Positions 46,077 to 57,293 of a stretch of DNA of 64,000 bases are shown piece by piece (the first letter of the stretch is position 1; the number at the start of each line of letters is the position of its first letter). Below the pieces are notes generated by a model that made no database searches, was not told where the DNA came from, and saw nothing but the letters and a program-made list of their open reading frames with translations. This DNA comes from Piezodorus guildinii (taxonomy: Eukaryota > Arthropoda > Insecta > Hemiptera > Pentatomidae), in NCBI GenBank assembly GCA_023052935.1, contig CM041292.1, positions 29,461,454-29,525,453 of the forward strand, written 5' to 3'. Made by a program: the position numbers and the translations under genes.

Positions 46077-46111
<35 letters not shown>
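45827..46111 (+). mobile_element. SINE-A copy with 15-bp target duplication and T-rich 3' tail
   Basis: Flanked by TATGAATACTAATAT at 45812-45826 and 46112-46126. The body matches SINE-A at 4655 from the TTATTTGTTATGTTA region onward (GGAGACCCTCCTGGGGTCCC, CCAGCCTCTATAAAGTGGG, TGCACGGCCGATGGCC, GAGGTACAG). The tRNA-like head is missing. The 3' end is a run of about 30 T on the same strand as the tRNA-derived head of the other copy, not the usual A-rich tail. Confidence 0.88.
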
Positions 46112-46115
<4 letters not shown>

Positions 46116-46429
46116 AATACTAATATAATCGTTAAGAAAAGCCACTATCTATTGGACCTAATGGAATTACCTATATGTTTAGAAAATTGTATTCTTCTTT
46201 ATAATAAGTGATCCTTAATATTATTATTGTTTTTCCTTAGTGTGTGTTAAATTTGTATTTTATTTTATCCATTGTTGGTTTTTATTATGTTTTTTAAGTC
46301 TTGATATCCATATAATATTGTTCATACCATGTATAGTATAAAATTTATATTATATATATATGAATTATATAAAAGTGTTCGTGTGTGTGTCTATAATGCA
46401 AGCTGAAACTTCATGTCACATTCTAAACT

Positions 46430-46797
46430 ACCTCGGCCTCCACTGGCTTACACCAGTGAAGCGCTGAGTGAGAGGTGCTGGGATCTCTTGGATTCGGCTT
46501 CTCCCCCCACTTGTGGAGGGAGCAGCCGAGTCTAGGGTCTCTTTGGCTGATTGTATATATTGTATATAGTAAAGTTTGCTTGTATGATTTTTATTTATTT
46601 CCCAACTTTTATTTATCTCTACTACAGGTTGTTGTTTTGATTTGTTTCTTGTTTTTTTTTTGTATTTTTTGTATATATTTGAATTTATTTATTTCCGATT
46701 TTATGTAATTTGACTTTATCATTATTGTCTGTATATATTGTATGAATGAGTACTACATCACTATTACTACTGTTCATTATGCAACAAATTGTAATAT

Positions 46798-46828
<31 letters not shown>

Positions 46829-46830
46829 TT
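46430..46830 (+). mobile_element. Jockey-type 3' UTR-only copy with poly(A)
   Basis: The 3' part (TGTATATATTGTATGAATGA, CATCACTATTACTAC, AATTGTAATATTTCT) aligns with the 3' UTR of the Jockey element ending at 53064 and finishes in A(26) at 46803-46828. Upstream is a CT/GGAG hairpin-like region (TCTCCCCCCACTTGTGGAGG). No coding sequence. A weak 7-bp flank repeat ATTCTAA may be its target duplication. Confidence 0.6.
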
Positions 46831-47140
46831 CTAATTAGGTTTATATCATTTTTTTTTAATTTATCAAACTTCTTATACCAAATAAATTATAGGTTAGTAT
46901 AATAAACTAAGTATACTTGCTCATCTATACCTGAAAAAGATTTAGGCTCTGTTTAGTTCGTCAATTGTGCATTACAGCTAAGTAATGCGTGAGTGTATAT
47001 ACTCAATGTCGCAAGGGGAAAGGAACAGATTGGACTATAAAATATAAAATGATGGAACAAAGAAAAAAAAAAAAAGAATCTTCTGTAATATATTAACGCG
47101 AAAAAACAAACAATTGTTCTAGCTGAAATGATCCAAAACT
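46831..47140. other. Unannotated stretch
   Basis: AT-rich; nothing recognised. Confidence 0.4.
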
Positions 47141-47442
47141 TGGAGTTGAGGTTTTGGGATCTACTAAACCATCGAATTATTTCCTTTTCATTAAAATCCA
47201 AAATCCTATAAAAGTTTTACTTTGTCACGAATAAAGATGATGATGTTCCACATGCTGCTAATTTAGCCCAAACTAGGTATCCCTTCTGGCCTGAAAAAAT
47301 TAATTTCCACTCTAACCTACCAGTTTCTATCCTTGCTATCTCTTCCATTCCTAAAAATCCTCCGAGGGGTCTAAAAAAAAGATGGCCTCGAGACCTACTG
47401 GTTTTAATTGAACTAGAGTGCTGCCAATAAGCAGTTTTTCAA

Positions 47443-47493
<51 letters not shown>

Positions 47494-47560
47494 CATGTAT
47501 TTCATCTTAAAGCTTATTTACTTGATGTATTATCCAGTATAGTTGTAAATGTAATATACA
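47141..47560 (+). pseudogene. Decayed Jockey ORF2 C-terminus and 3' UTR
   Basis: Aligns with 23860-24250: TTGGGATCTACTAAACCATC, CCGAGGGGTCTAAAAAAAAG and GATGGCCTCGAGACCTACTG (encoding RWPRDLL), then GTGCTGCCAATAAGC of the 3' UTR. Numerous small deletions and stops. A T-run of about 45 (47449-47493) expands a short T-stretch present in the intact copy. Dead copy of the 20617 subfamily. Confidence 0.85.
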
Positions 47561-47879
47561 CTATCAGTATTAATTTATTGATTTTGATTTTAATGTTTCC
47601 ATTTCTTATTTTAGTTTATCGCGCTTTACTGATTCCAAAACACTATACATATTTTATGTTTTCAAAAATAAATAAGTTCTTTGCGTATTTATGGATAAAA
47701 TTTCAATATTTTGTATAACTGTTTGCTGTTCTATAGCTAAAAAACACTAATCATTTTTTTTCCATCTTTAAAAATAAATAAGTTATGGGCGTATTTATGG
47801 ATAAAATTTCATTTTTTTTTAATTATTCGCGGTTTCTTTTTTGTTGATTTTTTTAATTACATCATATTAAATCGGACGT
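47561..47879. other. AT-rich stretch with a local duplication
   Basis: AAATAAATAAGTTCTTTGCGTATTTATGGATAAAATTTC-type sequence at about 47669 repeats at about 47775. Nothing else. Confidence 0.45.
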
Positions 47880-48170
47880 TATATTAAAACTAATCGGCTG
47901 ATATCCACGTCTTGGTGTTGAGATCATAGTTGGCTGACTTGGTATTATGTGCCAATTTTAAATGTATGCTTCTGTTGTTTCAGAGAAAATCCTTGGACGG
48001 CGGACTATTTATCGGTTTATATAATCGATTTATTTTAATTCATTATTCGGGTTTAACGTGTCTTGAAACGTTTGAGGGTAGGAGGGAAATTTGGTCAAAT
48101 ACAAATGTTCATGATTATAAATAATAAACCGAAAGTAGCTCAAAAACTATAAAACGTTTATAGTCTGAAT
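47880..48170 (+). repeat. Unclassified repeat S, copy 2
   Basis: Ordered similarity to 34036-34330: AATCGGCTGATATCCACGTC, TTATGTGCCAATTTTAAATG, TGTTTCAGAGAAAATCCTTG, GACGGCGGACTATT, TGTCTTGAAACGTTTGAGGG and AATAATAAACCG. Confidence 0.5.
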
Positions 48171-48457
48171 ATTACTTAAGACATTCGTCTTTATTACTAT
48201 GGTCTTATTGATAATTGATTATTAATATTAACAACTGTCATGAAGAAAAATGTCTATTTTCTCATATATACTAAATTCCACTACCTGCAGATCCTTCAAA
48301 ATCACATTGATCAATCTAAAAGTGTTGGATGCACTAACGAACCTCACAACTTAGTCAGGTGTTCTTGGATCCCCTACGGCGGTCGTCTTGATGGTTGGTA
48401 ATTAAAGCTGAAACGTCGGCACGCATTTAAATTAGTTCTCTTCTATTTTTCTCATTT
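48171..48457. other. Unannotated sequence upstream of the Jockey insertion
   Basis: Contains CTTGATGG (48387) and GAAACGTC (48410-48417), faintly like the Penelope-type motif, but no other supporting structure. Confidence 0.3.
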
Positions 48458-48469
48458 AATATATTTCTT

Positions 48470-48794
48470 TGAAAAATCAGCTGATGCGCTCGATGATAAC
48501 AGTCATACGTTACATCGTCTCTCAGATTTTTGCTTTTTTCAGTAGGAATTCGCTTGAATTCAGTCTGGAGAACATCACTAGACCTCAGGAATACTACGGC
48601 AGTGAATATTGGAGAAATTTCGGTAAGCAAAGTTATAATTTACTTTGTACAATCACGAAAAAGTGAAAGGAGGGTCACTGATCAGCTGATTGCCGCTAGC
48701 TCGGCAAGCTCGGGCTTGCTTTTCGTTAACTTATCTTTCTTTTATCTTTAATTCTTATCTCATTATTTATTTATTATTATTATTTTCTTAATCA
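48470..48794 (+). promoter_or_regulatory. Putative 5' UTR and internal promoter region of the Jockey element
   Basis: Precedes the ORF1 ATG. Jockey-type LINEs carry an internal pol II promoter at their very 5' end; no precise element can be pointed to here. A hairpin GCAAGC-TCG-GGCTTGC-like sequence lies at about 48708-48721. Confidence 0.4.
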
Positions 48795-50111
48795 ATGAAA
48801 TATTTTAATCAAGTCATGTCCTCAAAGTCTGCAAGTAAAAGATCTAGATCTGCAGGTTCTAACTCGTCTCCTACAAAACAGAGACCCCGCCGTGAACAAA
48901 ATAAAAAAATAATTCCACCAGCGACCACGTCAGCTACCTCATTAGGATCTGAACCACAGCCCAGCACATCATCACAAGGAATAACTGATGAATCCCCGTT
49001 TTTTACACCGAATCCATTTGAGATCCTCCAAAATGAAAAAGAAACCATGGAATCTTCTCCTATACCCAGGGAACCACTACCTCCACCAATATTTGTTAAA
49101 AATATTAAAAATTTTAAACTGATGTGTGCGCATTTAAACAAAGTAACTGATCCTAATAGTTATTATTGTATAAGTAGAACCAATGATACTAAAATATCTC
49201 CGACTACTGCTGAAACCTACAGAAAGATTGTAAAATATCTGACTGAGACCAAAGCTGACTTTCATACTTATCAGCTGCGCCAGGAGAGAGCATTAAGGGT
49301 CGTAATCAGAAACCTAGATTCCTCAACACCCGTTGAAGCTATCAAAGAAGAACTGACAGAATTAGGATTCCAAGTGAGGCAAGTCACCAACGTTCTAAAA
49401 GATAAAAGTCCACTGCCTCTATTCTTTGTGGACTTGGAACCATCAGCAGGAGTCGAAAAAATCTATGACCTCAGTAGACTGTACTATACCCGTGTAAAAG
49501 TTGAAAAACCTTATACAAAGAGGGAAATAGTTAAATGTCATAACTGTCAGGCATATGGTTATACCAAAAGTTATTGCCATCACATACCACGCTGTGTGAA
49601 ATGCGGAGAACAGCATAAAACAGAAGAATGTACAAGATCAAGATCTACACCCGCTGTATGTGCTCTGTGCCTCAAGGACCACCCGGCTAACTACAAGGAA
49701 TGTGAAATCTACAAGAAACTCAGAACCAGATACCAAAAACCTCAGGATCCGAATGAAACAGCTGTACCAACCAGAAGCAGAAGAGAACCATCTAAACTTG
49801 TAAATTCTAACGTATCATTTGCCCACTTGCTTGGAGGTGGAAACCAGAATCATGAAGTCGAGGCACTGCCGGAACAACTTTTTCCTCAACTTTCTCAATC
49901 TATTGTACAACAATCTATCCCTCAAAGTTTACCTAATCTTCAAAAAACTCCTCAACATCAAATTTCTCATATCCCTCCACCATCAAACGTCACAGATCTT
50001 ACCAGTCTAATGACATCGTTCATCTCCGAAATCAAATCTCTTGTTATGCCGCTTATATCACTCCTTACAAATCTAGTATCAAATCTAATCCCTGCCTTGA
50101 AAAATCCTTAA
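48795..50111 (+). CDS. Jockey ORF1, gag-like zinc-knuckle RNA-binding protein, intact
   Basis: Encodes 438 residues, uninterrupted. The N-terminus (1-95) is Ser/Pro/basic-rich and low complexity. Residues about 165-235 (RALRVVIRNLDSSTPVEAIK, FFVDLEPS, YYTRVKVEKPY) form the domain that precedes the knuckles in Jockey ORF1 proteins. Three knuckles follow (about 247-305): CHNCQAYGYTKSYCH, CVKCGEQHKTEEC and CALCLKDHPANYKEC. The C-terminus is an amphipathic segment (LMTSFISEIKSLVMPLISLL). The second in-frame ATG (codon 8) is an alternative start. It should bind element RNA and form ribonucleoprotein. TAA 50109-50111 is directly followed by the ORF2 ATG. Intact ORF1 beside broken ORF2 means it could still act in trans if expressed. 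Confidence 0.9.
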   Translation: MKYFNQVMSSKSASKRSRSAGSNSSPTKQRPRREQNKKIIPPATTSATSLGSEPQPSTSSQGITDESPFFTPNPFEILQNEKETMESSPIPREPLPPPIFVKNIKNFKLMCAHLNKVTDPNSYYCISRTNDTKISPTTAETYRKIVKYLTETKADFHTYQLRQERALRVVIRNLDSSTPVEAIKEELTELGFQVRQVTNVLKDKSPLPLFFVDLEPSAGVEKIYDLSRLYYTRVKVEKPYTKREIVKCHNCQAYGYTKSYCHHIPRCVKCGEQHKTEECTRSRSTPAVCALCLKDHPANYKECEIYKKLRTRYQKPQDPNETAVPTRSRREPSKLVNSNVSFAHLLGGGNQNHEVEALPEQLFPQLSQSIVQQSIPQSLPNLQKTPQHQISHIPPPSNVTDLTSLMTSFISEIKSLVMPLISLLTNLVSNLIPALKNP

Positions 50112-52792
50112 ATGAATTCACCTAACTCCTTATCCATTCTCCTTTGGAATGCGAATGGTGTTAGAAATCATACTGACGAACTGACAGCGTTGTTGCAAGA
50201 CAAAACAATCGATGTTGCACTTATAACTGAAATAAGACTAACGACTAAACAGTACTTCAAAATACCGCAATACATGACATACCGTACTGACCACCCAAAC
50301 GGCAAAGCCCATGCCGTTTCTGCTGTCATTGTCCACCAATCCCTCTCTCATCATTTACTCCCACTTCCCACCTATGATTTCCTACAAGCCACAGCCATAG
50401 TAATCAAGACTTTTTCCTTTCCGGTAACCCTCACATCTGCATACTGCCCTCCTAAACATTACATTTCCAATTCCGAATTTGTATCCTTCCTGGATTTCTT
50501 AGGAAATCGTTTCATTCTGGGTGCAGACTTAAACGCCAAGCATCAGCAGTGGGGTTCCAGAACCACGAACTCTCGGGGACGAAATTTGCTGTCTGCACTC
50601 AACTCCCGAAATTTTAATATCCTGCCTCCTGACTCCCCTACCTACTGGCCAACCGATCCTAACCGCAATCCTGACATCCTCGACTTCTTTATCCACAGCG
50701 GATTAGGCTCCCTCAACTTTTCTGTAACTCGCCTTGATGAACTATCCTCAGACCATAGTCCACTGATCCTAAAAGTATCACTCACTCCAATTCCGAAACC
50801 CATTCCACCATCATTCATCCGAGGCCCTGTCAACTGGAACCTTTTCCGCCAAATCCTCACCGATAATATTGACCTCAGAGTAAACCCTCAATACCCCAGT
50901 TGACCTAGATAATTCCGTCTATTCCTTTACCACCGCCATCCAACAAGCTGTCTAGACTGCCTCCTCTCCTAAACGCCCCAATATAAATCCTCACCAAAAT
51001 CATTTTCCACAACATATTATAGACCTCATCCATACCAAACGCCGAGCAAGATCATTATGGCAGCGCACCCGACACCCAACAGATCGCCGCTCCTAAAACT
51101 TCTATTGTAGACAATTGAAGAGGGAGCTGGCGACCTTCCGTTCCCAGTCCTTTAATTCCTACCTCTCCTCTCCTTAATGATAATTCCCTGTGGAATGTCA
51201 CGAAAAAGATCCTAAAATACCATCAAGTTTCCAATCCTCTCCGACGTGGTGATGACTCCTGGGCTGCGTCTGATGAAGATAAAGCCGAGGAATTCGCCAC
51301 ACACTTCTCCAAAGTTTTCACTCCTCACCCGGAATCCCACGCCAATCACACCGCAACAGTGCAAGACTTTCTTATGTCACCAATTCCACTTTCCCTACCT
51401 CCTAAAGCTATTAATCCCTCTGAGGTCAAATATCTTCTCCAAAAACTTACCCTCCGTAAATCTCCTGGACACGATCTCCTTACTCCCCAGATCCTCCGAC
51501 AACTTCCGCAGAAAGCTATTATATTCCTTACTTATATTTACAACTGCATCCTACGCACCACCTATTTTCCTCTGTTATGGAAACATTCCACTATCATTCG
51601 TTTTCTAAAACCAGGCAAACCTTCCAACAACACTTCATCTTACAGGCCTATTAGTTTACTCCCCATCCTCTCAAAAATCTTCGAAAGGCTTCTTCTTAAA
51701 CGTATCCTACCCATATTAGAATCTCAAAATCTTCCTTCCCATCAGTTTGGATTCCGTCCTCAGCATTCCACAGTTCAACAGGGGCTCCGAGTTGTAGACC
51801 ATATTTCCTCAGCTCTTGAATGCAAAGAGTATTGTTCTGGTGCGTTTCTGGACATTGCGCAAGCTTTTGACCGGGTATGGCACACTGGATTACTCTTCAA
51901 GCTGAAAACCCATTTACCCCTGTCTCTATACCTCATTCTCCGATCCTATCTCTCAAACCGTTCCTTCCGCGTTCGCTGTGGTGTAGAATTTTCTAACCTT
52001 TATCCCGTTGAGGCCGGTGTTCCTCAAGGCAGCGTCTTGGGACCCGTCCTCTACATCCTTTACACTGGTGATATTCCTACACATCCTGATACCTTTCTTG
52101 CAACTTTTGCAGACGACACCGCCATCCTATCATCCAGTTCCAATCCTGAAACAGCATCCTTAAACCTGCAAAGACACCTTTCTCTTATCGAAGACTGGTG
52201 TAATGCTTGGCGCATAAAGGTGAACGAAGCGAAATGCAAACACGTAACCTTCACTCTTCGACGAAACTCCTGCCTGCCAGTTTACTTCAATTCCATTCCA
52301 ATTCCTCCTTCAGATACATTCCGGTATCTTGGCTTACTATTAGACAAAAGATTGACTTGGAACCCACATACAAGACTTAAAAGACAAGAACTCAACCGAC
52401 GATTCGGACAGTTATACCGACTACTCAACAGAAAATCTGAACTTACAGTTGACAACAAATTATTAATCTACAGGACAATACTGAAGCCCATCTGGACCTA
52501 CGGACTTGAACTGTGGGGAACAGCTAAACGTACTAACATCAAACGCATTCAATCCTTTCAATCCAAAGTCCTCCGTACAATAGTAAATGCTCCTTATTAT
52601 GTTTCCAACTATACCTTGCACCACGACCTTAATGTTCCTTTTATTTCAGACCTGATTCCTTCCAAATTTTCCAAATTCCACCAGAATCTCATTCATCGTC
52701 CTAATCCTCCAGCTCAATCCCTATCCAGCCCCACCTATCCATACAACCCACATAGAAGGTTGAAACGGCAGTGGCCTCGTGACCTCTTATAA
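50112..52792 (+). pseudogene. Jockey ORF2 (endonuclease-reverse transcriptase), frameshifted
   Basis: Starts at ATG 50112 with zero spacing from the ORF1 stop. The endonuclease part (to about 50880) shows LLWNANGV, ITEIRLT (the usual THF is altered), YCPP, GADLNAKHQQWG and SSDHSPLIL. The frame shifts near 50885 (TGA 50901-50903), meets TAG 50953-50955 and TAA 51094-51096 in the new frame, and shifts again before 51170. From there to 52792 the reverse transcriptase is open and keeps SYRPISLLPILSKIFERLL, FGFRPQHST, FLDIAQAFDRVWH, GVPQGSVLGPVLY, FADDTAILS and YLGLLLDKRLTWNPHTRLK, ending RRLKRQWPRDLL. Damage is confined to the linker; catalytic motifs of both domains remain. Confidence 0.9.
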
Positions 52793-53114
52793 CATGTATA
52801 TTGGAGTTCTAGCTTTGGCTAGATTCTCCACTCACGTGATGTATGCTTGTGAATTGTATATAGGTATGAGTGACTATTGTATATATTTTTATTGATTTTA
52901 TTTTGTATATATGTATATTTTATTATTATTATTATATAAATTTATAGTTTTGTATATATCGTGTGAATGTAGTATGAATGTTGTACGTTATCACTATTAA
53001 AAATGTCCCGAATTGGACATATTGTAATATTGCTCAATAAATAAAAAATAAAAAAATAAAAATAAATATATTTCTTCAACTAGATTATATTATTGGAGTA
53101 ATATAAGATTATAA

Positions 53115-53889
53115 TTACTTTCACTAATCTATATATGAAATATACAGTAAGTATACAGTAATATTGTGATCGTAAACATTTTCGAATTCGAGATTGTAGG
53201 GTTCCCCTGAGTACAAATGACCCGTAAGAAGGTCTGAAAACAAAAATTCGTATTTAACTAAAATTTTATATTTAAGAAATTTATTCACCCAAGATGTTAC
53301 AGCAACTTTTATACCAAAATGAGCTTAGCAAAAGAGCCACTTTATAACTGCATATTGTACATTTACGATTTTCCCGAAGATGGCCATTTACTAGAGACTC
53401 AGTTTATCAGTACGGTCATAAACGAAGAATAGAAAATGATTACACCAGAAAAAGAAAAGGAGATGAGAGCGTGATCAGCTGGAATAAATAGAACAGCTCA
53501 AAAGCCTTAAAGAACAATTTTTAAATATCCATGTAATATTAAAAGGACTTTAATATCATGTACCTTTTATTATGGTTAAGATAGTTTGAAGGGGCTTCAA
53601 TGCCAATATTGGAAATTTTCTTTCTTTGAAGGACCTTTAATTTTGTAGATTCCTTAAAAATTAACCTGTCAGCCCTGATAAAAAAGAGGTAAGCATATAT
53701 GTTGAAAGAATTCTATGTCCAAATAAATGAGAAATTAGTAACCATATTTTTTAAATGTAATTTTTGTATTTTTGATGATAAGAACAGTAATACAGATGCA
53801 CATTGAAAAACATTGGAATGTTGAAAATGTTAGAAAAATCTCATACAAAAAAGTGTAATAGTTAATGGAAAGTTTTCAAAAGCCGATAA
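53115..53889 (-). mobile_element. H family copy 9, 5' part lost
   Basis: The left end has TTACTTTCACTAATCTATAT and TACAGTAAG-type hairpin remnants. The interior matches the family (GATGTTACAGCAACTTTTAT, AGAGCCACTTTATAACTGC, GGGGCTTCAATGCC). It stops at AAAAGCCGATAAA, where copy 10 begins in the opposite orientation. About 110 bp of non-H sequence lies at about 53378-53490. Confidence 0.75.
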
Positions 53890-53899
53890 AAAAAAAAAA

Positions 53900-54716
53900 G
53901 GTGCGGGCAACACACGACTTTCACTTACCTCCATTTTTCAAATCAATGAAAGAATTTTCACATACAGTTAGAGATAAAAATACGTGAAACTATTAAAGAA
54001 TCAATTAAATTAAATTTCTATAAAAATATGTGTTTTATTAAAAAATATATTATATTATTATCTAAAATAATCACTTACTTTTATCTTCATTTCATTACTC
54101 TCTATTAACTTGTCAAAGGTTGAGTATGAGATAATATATTTTCCAAAATCTTTAGCTTTCCAACGGTATATCATACATGTATATTACTGTTCTTATGTTC
54201 AAAAATGAAAATAATATTTTTTATTTTTTCTCCTTTAGTTGGGTATTGAATACATTCAATTTATATATTTACTTGTTTTTCATCAGTGGTAACAAGATAA
54301 TATAGTTATTTTTATAAAATCAACAAAATTAAAGGTTCTTTAGAGAAAGAAAATTTAAAATATCGCTATTTAAGCTCTGTCAGACCATTTTAATCAGAAT
54401 GAAATCTACATGAGATTAAAGCCTATTAAATTTTACATCGATATAGCTTAATCAAAATCTTCGGAACCATTTTTGATAAAATTAAAAAAAGGTGCAAAAA
54501 TGGTATTAAGTGGCTCTTCTGGTAAGCTCATTTTGATGAAAAAGGTTTTGTAACGTCTCGAGCGTATATTTGTCTTAAATATGAAATTTCAGTTTCATAG
54601 GACTTACCGTTTCTGTCGGAAGTTCCCACACACACACACACACACAGACCTTTTTGCGGGATTTGGACTCAGAGGACCCTAAAATGTGTATTTCCGTTGA
54701 AAACTGGAATTCGAAG
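53900..54716 (+). mobile_element. H family copy 10, 3' hairpin lost
   Basis: Starts GGTGCGGGCAACACACGACT with ACTTTCACTTACC at 53917-53929. Interior, (CA)n (54628-54646) and GTGTATTTCCGTTGAAAACT are present. It ends at GGAATTCGAAG, short of the hairpin, where copy 11 begins. Confidence 0.85.
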
Positions 54717-54822
54717 TAGAAACAATTCTCTAAACTTCTTTTTTCTATAATTGTATTTAAAAATTCTCTAATTGATTTCAGCAGCCGAGGTAAGTGAAAG
54801 TCGTTTGTCGCGCGCATCATAT
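54717..54822 (-). repeat. H family fragment (copy 11), 5' end only
   Basis: TTCTCTAATTGATTTCAGCAGCC, GAGGTAAGTGAAAGTCGTTTG and CGCGCATCAT match the 5' terminus of the family in reverse orientation. It abuts copy 10. Confidence 0.8.
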
Positions 54823-57214
54823 TTTTTCTTGAATGCGAATCGTTTCATAAAATTATTTTTCGTGTTTTAGAATATCTTGAAAGATTTGAAGGTTCAAAAA
54901 TTAACGCAAAATGATCTTTCAAGTCATTAAAATATTCCATAGTTCCCCTACACTAAGGATTCAAGGACCTAGAAATACTTTGTATAAGAGGCTTTTCAAT
55001 CACTATAGCTTCACAGATATTCAGAAATAATTCATAAATTAAAACTTTTTTTATGGAGGCTTTCAAGTTGATTTTTAATTTTGTTAAAAACTTGTAATGG
55101 CGCACCTTTATGGACCATCCAATTAGTTACTAATTTAAACGTTGTAAATGCTGAACTAGAATTCCCTCCCATTTGTCAACTCTTTGAAACTTGTTAATGT
55201 TATCACACATATATGGGGCTAGTTGCTGCAGCAAAGTGGAACCAAAACTCTATTATACACTTTTTACTGTCACTAATTAAATTAAATTAAAAAAACAAAT
55301 CCCTCCATCAAAATTTAAGGTATTCTTAGAATGCAAATATGCAATAAAAAATATGTTCAACTATTCACCGTCGGAGGCTTTTATGCAAAAATATTAGACG
55401 GATTTATTCAGAATTCGGCAAAAATATAACAGAGCATCTGACGACCAAACGAAAATATCCGCTGATGTCAAAACAGATTACACCAAGATTAATATTTAAC
55501 AAATAATCTGAATAAGGGATTTAGAATGGGAAGATGTAATTATAGTTTATCACTTATTTTACCTCTACAACCCATACGTTTTTTGACCTATAATACTGTA
55601 AGCGTTTTACGCCAATGTGAATGCTAATGGTTGATTATTTTTAGTACTCAACAATTGTAATTGATCAAGAAAAAAAAAATTGTTACCCTTTCAAATTTTG
55701 AGGTTTCATGCTTCTGCTATAAGATATTTCCAGCAAACAAAGCCTTATCCCTTTAATTTATTACAAAGAAAATTAAATCACTTACCGATTTTCTTATTGT
55801 TTATCATCGTCAGATTCTTTCAAAAATGTTGTCACTGTGATCCTTTTTTTTTTTTTATAATAACGTATGTCGGATCGTTAACGTGGTCTAAAAAAGCTTT
55901 GCTCAGAAAAAAAGAAAGAAAATGCCTAATGCATCAGCATGCTTGTATTGAGGGATTTTTTGCTCGGTTTGATTACATCCTTCAGCTGACAGCTTACTTT
56001 TAGCGTCTATAAAAATAACAAGATGATATTGAATTCCTGTTTATGATAAACGACAGACTTGAATTAATGGAGGCCACACAATATCCCATGCCTTTATATC
56101 ATCGACGTCAGTAGCTTTAAATTATTCCTAAGATCATCCTCTCTGGAATCTAAAATTTATGATGGATGCTGAATAAATGTATGACTATTTTTTTTTTCAA
56201 CTCCTAGCTAAGCCTGCTGCAACAGGAATTCTTCTTTATAATTTATTAACGTCTTAAGCACATCTTCCGAACGAAATCGGGGTTTGTTTTTTCAGTGTAA
56301 CGCATGTGTGTATAATATTATTTCTCCGGATATTAATAAAAAACATCAAATTATTGATGGTACTTAAAAACTCGACACTAAGAATTTTTACAAATACTAC
56401 GTGCGGTAAGAGGATATAATATTTTCTTCTAAAAAAATGACTCATTTGAATAATTAATTAAAAATAGTGAAAGTATGTGTATTTATTGAAACACTTTACC
56501 CTATATAGAGTTATCCATCAATAAAAATAGATTTATATATTTAAATGCTAACACAAGTCTCATTCCCGTAAACAAATTTTATCACGGATAAATAATATTG
56601 AAATTGTCACCATTTTCAATATTACATTGATGAAGGAGATGGGGAACTGAGAAAAATATGGTGAAATGATATTCACTATGTTAGAAAGCCTGATGGAAAA
56701 ACAAAAAAAACAAAACAATTATAACAATAATGTTTTTTCATGATATTTTATTTTATTTTTTTATTTATCAGGAAATCATAAAAATTTGACTGCTCTTCTA
56801 GCAATATCTCCATTAGTTGTTAGTAGCATCTAAATCTTTTTTAACTTGTTAAAAAGTTACGTTTAACGTAGACTTTGCAAAAGAAGCCTTTTAGGATAAC
56901 CGGAATAAATTTGGAAAAAAAAGAAAATGGTATATTTTATTTTTATTTTACACAATAGCGTGTCATAAAACCGCTCCTTCCAATTATCAAAAACTAATAG
57001 TAACATATATATTTTTTTCACGATCTATAATTATTAGGAATTTATATAATGGATTTTATCTCTATTACTGCTATATTAACGGAAAATCACAAATTTTATC
57101 TATGATTTGCATCCTTGCTATCTAATTTTATTTTTTTATAGTTTACGACTTTACAGCAATTATGTCCCTATAGAATATTTTGATTCCTGTAAATTAAATA
57201 CGCTTAATTCTTTA
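54823..57214. other. Long AT-rich stretch, nothing recognised
   Basis: The longest frame (55680-56003, 107 codons) has no recognisable domain and strongly AT-driven composition. No RNA gene or repeat family seen. Confidence 0.45.
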
Positions 57215-57293
57215 ACCTTCTTATCGACTCTATTTAGAATTTTTTTTTTTTTTTTAACCACGGAGGTAAAGGTCGACTCTTCTGAGCACCAGA
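57215..57293 (-). repeat. H family 5'-end scrap (copy 13)
   Basis: ACCACGGAGGTAAAGGTCGA, CTTCTGAGCACCAGATC resembles ACGGAGGTAAGTG...GCACCAGATT of the H terminus, preceded by a T-run and TCTATTTAGAATT. Short and diverged. Confidence 0.45.

Larger units (their letters stand above)
48470..53064 (+). mobile_element. Jockey-clade LINE, apparently full length, with 12-bp target duplication
   Basis: Flanked by AATATATTTCTT at 48458-48469 and 53065-53076. Order: 5' UTR of about 325 bp, intact ORF1, ORF2 starting directly after the ORF1 stop (TAAATG), 3' UTR of about 270 bp with AATAAA at 53036-53041 and a (TAAA)-rich tail. The 5' end TGAAAAATCAGCTGATGCGC is inferred from the duplication. It inserted next to an H copy (53115). 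ORF2 is disabled by frameshifts and stops in the linker, so it cannot move autonomously. Confidence 0.9.

Noticed and set aside
48387..48417. Third hammerhead-like motif (CTTGATGG...GAAACGTC)
   Set aside because: No stem between the boxes that I can pair and no Penelope coding sequence nearby; probably chance or a very decayed remnant.
54575..54820. 81-residue ORF with a VCVCVCV run, and similar ORFs at 28008, 38803 and 44980
   Set aside because: All are readings through the H repeat and its (CA)n tract.
55680..56003. 107-codon ORF as a host gene
   Set aside because: No recognisable domain; composition matches the AT-rich background.
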